From Collinsella sp. (GTDB lineage: Bacteria; Actinomycetota; Coriobacteriia; Coriobacteriales; Coriobacteriaceae), in NCBI GenBank assembly GCA_020025115.1, contig JAHHSP010000035.1, positions 1 through 10,981 of the forward strand: a DNA stretch of 10,981 nucleotides, read 5' to 3'. This document shows positions 7,074 through 10,981 of the stretch, piece by piece. The notes under the pieces were generated by a model. It was not told where the DNA came from and did no database searches. It saw only the letters and a program-made list of their open reading frames with translations. Position 1 is the stretch's first letter. Each line of letters starts with the position of its first letter. The position numbers and the translations under genes were made by a program.

Positions 7074-7106
7074 TCATCCGTGTTTCGCAAGACGAAACAC
7101 GGATGA
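7074..7106. repeat. Perfect 14-bp inverted repeat upstream of the cstA promoter
   Basis: Arms TCATCCGTGTTTCG (7074-7087) and CGAAACACGGATGA (7093-7106) are exact reverse complements around a 5-base spacer, CAAGA. The centre is about 59 bases before the predicted transcription start, where activators often bind. The following AATCTTGTTG is only moderately T-rich, so a proC terminator is a second possibility and a dispersed repeat a third. Confidence 0.7.
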
Positions 7107-7113
7107 AATCTTG

Positions 7114-7142
7114 TTGACTGCATTTTGCTAAAGCGTGATACT
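7114..7142 (+). promoter_or_regulatory. Sigma-70-type promoter for the cstA leader
   Basis: -35 TTGACT (7114-7119, 5 of 6) and -10 GATACT (7137-7142, 4 of 6) are separated by an ideal 17 bases. Transcription would begin near 7149, leaving a leader of about 228 bases before the cstA start. Confidence 0.6.
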
Positions 7143-7148
7143 GCAAAG

Positions 7149-7345
7149 CGTCCACTTTAGTAGGCGGGAGCACATCCAGTGCGACCGTCGCAATCACAAA
7201 GGGTTTTAAAGTCATGCGCCATCTTTGCCTAAACATTCTCAGCATTATTAGCTAGCACGGGTTGGCAAGATGTGCCGCCCGTGCGCTCACGGGCGGCTGA
7301 TAGCTGATGGGGGCCGTCGTATTGTATCGACGGCCCCCATTTTTT
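7149..7345 (+). ncRNA. Structured leader RNA with terminator, putative riboregulator of cstA
   Basis: The predicted RNA has three overlapping hairpins. (A) CATCTTTGCC (7220-7229) pairs with GGCAAGATG (7264-7272), one bulged T. (B) GCACGGG (7255-7261) pairs with CCCGTGC (7278-7284), with inner GGCA/TGCC and loop AGATG. (C) GCCGCCCGTG (7274-7283) pairs with CACGGGCGGC (7288-7297) around CGCT. B excludes both A and C. A strong terminator follows. This is the layout of an attenuator or riboswitch, or of a free-standing small RNA. No known class is recognised. Confidence 0.5.
7307..7345 (+). terminator. Strong intrinsic terminator in the cstA leader
   Basis: Arms ATGGGGGCCGTCG (7307-7319) and CGACGGCCCCCAT (7328-7340) form a perfect 13-bp stem with an 8-base loop, running into a six-T tract (7340-7345). 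It ends 31 bases before the cstA start codon, so reads from the upstream promoter must pass it. Confidence 0.88.
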
Positions 7346-7376
7346 ATGGCTTTGACACTCAAGAGGGGGAGAAAAC

Positions 7377-9218
7377 ATGAACGGAGTCGCATTGATGGTG
7401 GTTGCCGCGGCAGTTCTGGCTGCGGGTTATCTGGGATACGGGAGGTGGCTCGCGAGCAAATGGGGTGTCGACCGCGAGGCCCTCACGCCGGCATGTCGCA
7501 TGGAGGACGGCAAGAACTTTTCTCCGGCATCGGCCTTTACCGTGTTCTCGCATCAGTTCAGCTCGATTTGCGGTGCGGGCCCCGTCACGGGCACCATCGT
7601 CGCCATGGCGTTCGGCTGGCTGCCCGTCGTGCTGTGGGTGCTCGTGGGCGGTATCTTCTTCGGCGCGGTGCATGATTTCGGCGCGCTGTACGCCTCGATG
7701 AAGAACAACGGCAAGTCCCTCGCCCAGCTCATCGAGAAGTATATCGGCCGTACGGGGCGTCGTCTGTTCCTGCTCTTCTGCTGGCTGTTCTGCCTGATCG
7801 TGATCGCGGCCTTCACCTCCATGGTTGCCGGCACGTTCAAATTTACGCCGGATGCGGACGGCGCGATCGATTTCGCCAAGTCCTATGCCGCCGGCTGCGC
7901 GGGAACGATATCGATCCTGTTCACGTTCGTCGCCATGGCCTTTGGGTGGGCCTGTCGCAAGTTCCAGCTCACGGGTGCCAGGCAGTTTGTCACGGGTGTC
8001 GTGCTCATGGTGGCCATGTTCGCGATCGGCATGCAGTTCCCCGTCTACCTCGACCTCAACGGCTGGATCGCCGTCGTCATGGTGTACCTGGTGTTTGCCG
8101 GTGCCATGCCTATCCAGGCGCTCAAACAGCCGCGCGACTACCTGACCTCCATCATGATGATCGTCATGATCGTCTGCGCCGTGCTGGGCATCGTGGTGCT
8201 CGGCGCCAAGGGTCAGGCCACCATCACCGCCCCGGTGTTCACGGGCTTCACCTCCGCTTCCGGCATGATGTTCCCGGTCCTGTTCGTTTCCGTCGCGTGC
8301 GGGGCGCTGTCCGGCTTCCACAGCCTCGTTTCCTCGGGCACGTCCTCCAAGATGGTCGAGAACGAGGCCGATGCGGTGAAGGTCGGCTACGGCGCCATGG
8401 TCGTGGAGTCCTTTGTGGGTATCCTCGCCATCATCGTCGCGGGCATCATGTTCTCCGACATGAACACGGCCGGTACGGGTGCCCTCAACGGCGGCGTCGC
8501 CTCCACTCCGTTCGCGATCTTCGCCACCGGCATCGCCCGCGGCATGCAGGCCTTTGGCATCGATGGCACGGTGGCCACCGTGTTCATGACAATGAACGTC
8601 TCCGCGCTCGCCCTGACCTCTCTCGATGCGGTCGCCCGTATCGGCCGCACCTCCTTTTCCGAATTCTTTGCCACGAGCAATGATGCCCTGGCAGTGGAAA
8701 ACGAAAAGGCCGGCGCGATGAAGGTGCTCGGCAATCCCTGGTTCGCCACCGTGGTGACCCTGTTGCCCGGTCTGGCCCTGACTTTTGGCGGATACCTCAA
8801 CATCTGGCCGCTTTTCGGCGCTTCCAATCAGCTGCTCGGCGGTATGACCATGATCACGCTGGCCGTGTTCTGCAAGTGTACCGGCCGCAAGGGCCTGATG
8901 CTCTACGTGCCCGTAGCGTTCCTGCTCGTATGCACCTTTACCTCGCTCGCCATGAGCATCGCCGGTTGCGTGACGGCGCTCCAGGCAGGTGGCATGGCGG
9001 TCATGGCCACCTCCGGCCTGCAGCGCGTGTTCGCCGTACTCCTGGTCGCGCTGGGCCTTATCGTCACCGGCAACTGCCTGAAGGAGCTACGCGGTAAGGA
9101 GTTCGGCTCCATGCCCGATGAGGAGCCCGAGTGGTCCGAGATGGGCGCCCGCGATTACCGTGCCGGCAAGTTCTCCGGCAAGGGCGAGGTCCCCTCAGGG
9201 GCTGTCGTCGAGATGTAG
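7377..9218 (+). CDS. cstA: Carbon starvation protein CstA family transporter
   Basis: A 613-residue multi-helix inner-membrane transporter of the CstA/BtsT family, whose studied members import pyruvate or peptides during carbon limitation. Family blocks are present: SPASAFTVFSHQFSSICGAG (49-68) continuing PVTG, the AVHDFGALYAS block (97-107), and a later stretch containing ACGALSGFHSLVSSGTSSKM followed by VENEADA and GYGAMVVES. The rest is many hydrophobic helices with a hydrophilic, acidic C-terminal tail (about 580-613). It is shorter than the roughly 700-residue E. coli CstA but normal for Gram-positive versions. GAGGGGGAG precedes the ATG with good spacing. The long leader with an internal terminator implies control by transcription attenuation. 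A terminator follows at 9268, so it is probably a single-gene unit. The substrate (pyruvate versus peptides) cannot be decided from sequence. Confidence 0.93.
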   Translation: MNGVALMVVAAAVLAAGYLGYGRWLASKWGVDREALTPACRMEDGKNFSPASAFTVFSHQFSSICGAGPVTGTIVAMAFGWLPVVLWVLVGGIFFGAVHDFGALYASMKNNGKSLAQLIEKYIGRTGRRLFLLFCWLFCLIVIAAFTSMVAGTFKFTPDADGAIDFAKSYAAGCAGTISILFTFVAMAFGWACRKFQLTGARQFVTGVVLMVAMFAIGMQFPVYLDLNGWIAVVMVYLVFAGAMPIQALKQPRDYLTSIMMIVMIVCAVLGIVVLGAKGQATITAPVFTGFTSASGMMFPVLFVSVACGALSGFHSLVSSGTSSKMVENEADAVKVGYGAMVVESFVGILAIIVAGIMFSDMNTAGTGALNGGVASTPFAIFATGIARGMQAFGIDGTVATVFMTMNVSALALTSLDAVARIGRTSFSEFFATSNDALAVENEKAGAMKVLGNPWFATVVTLLPGLALTFGGYLNIWPLFGASNQLLGGMTMITLAVFCKCTGRKGLMLYVPVAFLLVCTFTSLAMSIAGCVTALQAGGMAVMATSGLQRVFAVLLVALGLIVTGNCLKELRGKEFGSMPDEEPEWSEMGARDYRAGKFSGKGEVPSGAVVEM

Positions 9219-9267
9219 ATCATTTGGCGGCCTGCGCGCTGCTGGGGGCGAGATGTTAAAGACCACA

Positions 9268-9316
9268 GGGATGCGCCGGGGAATCGATTTTCGCCCAATG
9301 GCGCATCCCGGCTTTT
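9268..9316 (+). terminator. cstA terminator
   Basis: Arms GGGATGCGCC (9268-9277) and GGCGCATCCC (9300-9309) form a perfect 10-bp stem with a 22-base loop, followed by GGCTTTTG. It lies 50 bases after the cstA stop. The long loop and interrupted T-run make it of medium strength. Confidence 0.65.
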
Positions 9317-9347
9317 GACCGTCGATGTGGTGGGCGGGCATGTGTGC

Positions 9348-9794
9348 CTACTTGCCCTGATCTTCCGCATATGCCAGCATGTCGGCCGCTATTTGAAGGT
9401 ATCTATCATGTGTCGCAGAGTCGATTGCGAGAAATGAGATGCCGTTCAAATCATCGAACGGAACATAGCGTCCGCTCTCCCAAATCTCGCTGTCATCTTC
9501 AAGTTGAAGGGAAAGGCACGAAAACGGCGTGGGGACGTAAGTTAGGGCCGCAACATCGGAATTGCGGGCAAGATGGGAATCGGCGATATCGAGAAACAGA
9601 AGATATTCGCCATCTTTCCCAATGGGTAATGCGCCGCTCAAATAAGGTTCGCCATTCGGATGCATCGCATGGATCGCGTCTCCATCTGATGAGCTTGTCA
9701 TGTCAAGCAGGGCCTCGTAATCAATGTGCCTGTCAAAGACGTCGACTGCTCCCGAGTCGAGTCTGATGAGGCCGGAGATTGCACGGAATGGCAT
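9348..9794 (-). CDS. Hypothetical protein, probably the outer part of a broken membrane protein
   Basis: A 148-residue reading frame that I cannot assign to a family. It is acidic, with a beta-strand-like middle (GKDGEYLLFLDIADSH, VAALTYVPTPFSCLSLQLED) and a C-terminal helix (RYLQIAADMLAYAEDQ). The DGEYLLFLD segment is reminiscent of extracytoplasmic domains of Gram-positive surface proteins, but no signal peptide or membrane helix is present. The frame stays open 11 codons upstream of the ATG (GVNGSGES precedes it in-frame) up to a TGA, with no start codon and no ribosome binding site. The true N-terminus may therefore have been lost; see the fragment at 9733-9900. Base composition is more AT-rich than the neighbouring genes, suggesting transfer or decay. 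It is opposite in strand to cstA. Confidence 0.6.
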   Translation of the reverse strand: MPFRAISGLIRLDSGAVDVFDRHIDYEALLDMTSSSDGDAIHAMHPNGEPYLSGALPIGKDGEYLLFLDIADSHLARNSDVAALTYVPTPFSCLSLQLEDDSEIWESGRYVPFDDLNGISFLAIDSATHDRYLQIAADMLAYAEDQGK

Positions 9795-9900
9795 CGACTC
9801 GCCAGAGCCGTTGACGCCGAATCGTCAGGGCAAACCAAAATTCCTTTTTCTTCATCAATCTGATGAATTGCACCCTTATTACAGGAATCAATTCTCTCAT
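9733..9900 (-). pseudogene. Out-of-frame N-terminal remnant of a membrane protein
   Basis: On the minus strand, ATG at 9900 follows GAAGG with a 7-base gap and reads MRELIPVIRVQFIRLMKKKE then FWFALTI, a typical basic amphipathic start running into a membrane helix. After about residue 27 the frame turns into an unlikely Arg/Trp-rich sequence and stops at 9733. The adjacent frame continues as GVNGSGES and the 9348-9794 protein. The simplest reading is one ancestral membrane protein broken by a deletion or frameshift near 9820-9830; the membrane helix is too short to be explained by a one-base change alone. Confidence 0.45.
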
Positions 9901-9982
9901 GGTCGTGCCTTCAATATACGAGCGTCGACGAGCGACAGGACATGAGACTTTATTTTCTTAAACAGGATAATCCTCTCGCCAG

Positions 9983-10045
9983 ATGGCTTACGGGGAGGCG
10001 GTAATTTTGCTCGCCATTACCATCGGTGCGGCCCTCCTTCACTGA
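9983..10045 (+). CDS. Candidate 20-residue hydrophobic peptide
   Basis: ATG at 9983 opens MAYGEAVILLAITIGAALLH and then TGA. Nearly all residues after the fifth suit a membrane helix. A -10-like GATAAT lies at 9965-9970, but there is no ribosome binding site before the ATG, and an in-frame TAA lies six codons upstream. It could be a small membrane peptide, the last helix of a lost gene, or chance. Confidence 0.2.
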   Translation: MAYGEAVILLAITIGAALLH

Positions 10046-10101
10046 GGAAAAGGGTTGAATTACATTTCATATTGTAAGCATACAAGGCTTTTTCGATAGA
10101 G

Positions 10102-10132
10102 CCCCACCGTATGTCATCGGTGAGCGGTGGGG
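10102..10132 (+). other. Hairpin with an alternative inner fold
   Basis: Arms CCCCACCG (10102-10109) and CGGTGGGG (10125-10132) form an 8-bp stem with a 15-base loop. CACCG (10105-10109) can instead pair with CGGTG (10118-10122). No T-run follows on the plus strand. It lies upstream of the YtxH promoter; role unknown. Confidence 0.4.
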
Positions 10133-10200
10133 GTCAATGGAGAGAGCGGATGTGATGACAATGCTTCAAAACAGGAGAGATGGCAATCTCGTCCAGCGGG

Positions 10201-10224
10201 TATAATAATTCAATATCGAATTGA
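10201..10224 (+). promoter_or_regulatory. -10 element and operator-like repeat for the YtxH gene
   Basis: A perfect TATAAT at 10201-10206 is followed at once by AATTC-N6-GAATT (10207-10222), which overlaps TCAAT-N5-ATTGA (10210-10224). The repeat would cover the transcription start, a repressor position. No good -35 is present 17 bases upstream, suggesting an activator-dependent or alternative-sigma promoter. Confidence 0.5.
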
Positions 10225-10260
10225 CCCGACTTGGACCGATCGTCCTGTAAAGGAGTAATC

Positions 10261-10641
10261 ATGGGCAAGGGTATGAGTTTTGTCGCTGGTGTCGCCGTGG
10301 GCGCTGCCGCCGGTGCCGTCCTGGGAGTCATGTTCGCCCCGCGTTCCGGTTCCGAGACCCGCGCCATGGCCGCCGATATGGCCAACGACGCATGGGATTC
10401 CGCCCGCGATATGTGCGAACAGGGCGTTGACCAGGCTCGTTCCGCCATGGGCGATTTCGGTCCCACCATGGACGCCGCGACCGACGAGCTGCGCGCCAAG
10501 GTCGATTTGGCCCGCGAGCGCATGGACCAGTTGCGCGAACAGCTCAACGTCGCCGTCGCCTCCGGCACGGTGACCCCCGCCGCCGACGTGGTGGTGGAAA
10601 CGGTCGCTCCCGAGGCCCCGCTCGATCCGGTCCAGGCTTAA
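10261..10641 (+). CDS. YtxH-like membrane-anchored helical protein
   Basis: A 126-residue protein with a glycine/alanine-rich N-terminal membrane segment (about residues 6-24) followed by the YtxH hallmark LGVMFAPRSGSETR (21-34), then a long amphipathic helix (about 35-100) that may form a coiled coil, and a Val/Pro/Ala tail. YtxH family members are small general-stress or envelope proteins of Gram-positive bacteria with no firmly known biochemical role. The ATG at 10261 follows AAAGGAG with a 5-base gap; the in-frame TTG at 10231 has nothing comparable. Cysteine 52 is the only cysteine. A PRC-barrel-like gene begins 18 bases after its stop, so the two are probably one operon linked by function in the envelope or stress response. 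Confidence 0.85.
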   Translation: MGKGMSFVAGVAVGAAAGAVLGVMFAPRSGSETRAMAADMANDAWDSARDMCEQGVDQARSAMGDFGPTMDAATDELRAKVDLARERMDQLREQLNVAVASGTVTPAADVVVETVAPEAPLDPVQA

Positions 10642-10659
10642 ACTCCAGCCTCCGCGTAC

Positions 10660-10981
10660 ATGCTGGCAGGTGATTTCGCGGGGATGAAGCTGTACAAGCT
10701 TCCCCCGCAGGACAAGAAACTCAAAAAAGACGGAACGCCGCGCGATCCCAAGAAGATCGGCAAGTTTAGCTGCCCGGTGTTCGCGCCGGACGGAAAGCGG
10801 GTCGTCGGCTTCATGCTCAAGATGCCCGACATCGCCGGCATGATCAAGCAGCCCGATCGCTTCGTCGCCTACGATGCGATCGCCGCCGGTGCCGAGGAGC
10901 TCGTCGTCAAGGAGGACCGTGCCGCGGTCGACACCCCGGCTGCCAAGCGCCTGGGTATCGATTTGGACGCGTGCCTCATCT
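10660..10981 (+). CDS. PRC-barrel-like protein, 5' part only
   Basis: The frame starts at ATG 10660 and is open to the window edge (107 codons). Residues about 3-75 have the pattern of a PRC-barrel: MLAGDFAGMKLYKLP, then KKIGKFSCPVFAPDGKRVVG, FMLKMPDIAGM and RFVAYDAI. PRC-barrels occur in RNA-processing and photosynthetic reaction-centre proteins and in many uncharacterised bacterial proteins. There is no ribosome binding site before 10660. The frame is the same as the upstream YtxH-like gene, whose stop lies 18 bases away, so it is probably translated by coupling or reinitiation. A second ATG at 10684 is an alternative start. The 3' end lies outside the window. Confidence 0.65.
   Translation, partial: MLAGDFAGMKLYKLPPQDKKLKKDGTPRDPKKIGKFSCPVFAPDGKRVVGFMLKMPDIAGMIKQPDRFVAYDAIAAGAEELVVKEDRAAVDTPAAKRLGIDLDACLI

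Larger units (their letters stand above)
7021..7376. other. Intergenic regulatory region, 356 bases, between proC and cstA
   Basis: No gene is supported here. In order it holds: a weak AAGGG/CCCTT pairing (7041-7058), a perfect inverted repeat (7074-7106), a promoter (7114-7142), a leader with several competing hairpins (about 7149-7297), and a strong terminator (7307-7345). A direct repeat AAAGCGT occurs at 7130 and 7146, flanking the -10. The central part is AT-richer than the genes. It does not match any tRNA, T-box, SAM, TPP or FMN signature I could check by eye. Confidence 0.7.
9795..10260. other. AT-richer region of 466 bases with gene remnants and leader signals
   Basis: No intact conventional gene is seen. 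It contains most of the minus-strand membrane-protein fragment (to 9900), a short hydrophobic frame (9983-10045), a -10-like GATAAT (9965-9970), a GGTAAT/ATTACC pairing (10000-10021), a hairpin at 10102-10132, and the promoter and operator-like repeat for the YtxH gene (10201-10224). Composition contrasts visibly with the GC-rich genes on either side. Confidence 0.6.

Noticed and set aside
7060..7245. 61-codon minus-strand frame in the cstA leader
   Set aside because: It covers the inverted repeat and promoter, has no ribosome binding site and no recognisable protein features.
7149..7345. T-box, SAM, TPP, FMN or lysine riboswitch, 6S RNA or tRNA in the cstA leader
   Set aside because: By eye the conserved core motifs of these classes (for example the T-box GGNACCGCG-type sequence) are missing, and no cloverleaf can be drawn. 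The RNA is left unclassified.
7359..8321. 320-codon minus-strand frame antisense to cstA
   Set aside because: His/Asp/Glu/Arg-rich shadow translation of a membrane protein gene.
9724..9945. 73-codon plus-strand frame across the remnant region
   Set aside because: Overlaps the better supported minus-strand fragments and has neither a ribosome binding site nor protein-like features.
9983..10045. Minus-strand 11-codon frame behind a perfect AAGGAGG
   Set aside because: The SD-like sequence is good, but the frame (MVMASKITASP) is too short and featureless to call.
1..10981. CRISPR array, prophage, integrase, defence island or toxin-antitoxin operon
   Set aside because: No regularly spaced direct repeats, phage or nuclease genes, or paired toxin-antitoxin genes are visible. 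Most of the genes with an assignable family are housekeeping or envelope functions.

Overview
The window reads as chromosomal DNA of a high-GC Gram-positive bacterium, most likely an actinobacterium of the class Coriobacteriia (Collinsella/Olsenella-like). That placement is an inference from GC-rich codon use, strong AGGAG-type ribosome binding sites, frequent GTG starts and the overall gene flavour; no marker gene here proves it. Most of the window is ordinary, densely coded chromosome. The regulatory leaders and one AT-richer stretch near the right end are the unusual parts.

Layout, left to right. (1) 1-2494: a class I ribonucleotide reductase large subunit (nrdA) behind a pair of NrdR-box-like sites exactly 31 bp apart. 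No small subunit (nrdB) lies in the window. (2) 2495-2842: an AT-richer gap with a palindromic operator candidate, then 2843-3307, a stand-alone two-HTH protein built like the OrfA of IS150-type elements but with no OrfB, closed by a hairpin. (3) 3394-4440 (minus): a single-pass membrane protein of unknown family with a cysteine-containing outer domain, divergent from 4660-5637, an SPFH/band-7 (stomatin-like) protein. (4) 5719-6138: a small four-helix membrane protein behind a leader that can fold two ways and contains a 16-codon mini-ORF. (5) 6232-7020: proC, last step of proline synthesis. (6) 7021-7376: a 356-base gap with a perfect 14-bp inverted repeat, a good promoter, and a roughly 200-nt structured leader ending in a strong intrinsic terminator just upstream of cstA. 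(7) 7377-9218: cstA, a pyruvate/peptide transporter of the CstA/BtsT family, followed by a terminator. (8) 9348-10260: an AT-richer stretch with a minus-strand hypothetical gene that looks like the outer part of a broken membrane protein, an out-of-frame fragment of its probable N-terminus, and a short hydrophobic reading frame. (9) 10261-end: a YtxH-like membrane-anchored helical protein and, 18 bases later in the same frame, the start of a PRC-barrel-like protein that runs off the window.

The genes do not form one pathway. nrdA makes deoxynucleotides, proC makes proline, CstA imports carbon or nitrogen sources, and the SPFH, YtxH and four-helix proteins are envelope or stress components. 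I do not see a defence island, phage, CRISPR array or biosynthetic cluster. The best candidates for undescribed biology are the cstA leader RNA (three competing hairpins followed by a terminator), the inverted repeat upstream of its promoter, and the leader mini-ORF at 5654-5704, whose stop codon is exactly the loop of a hairpin that hides the next ribosome binding site.
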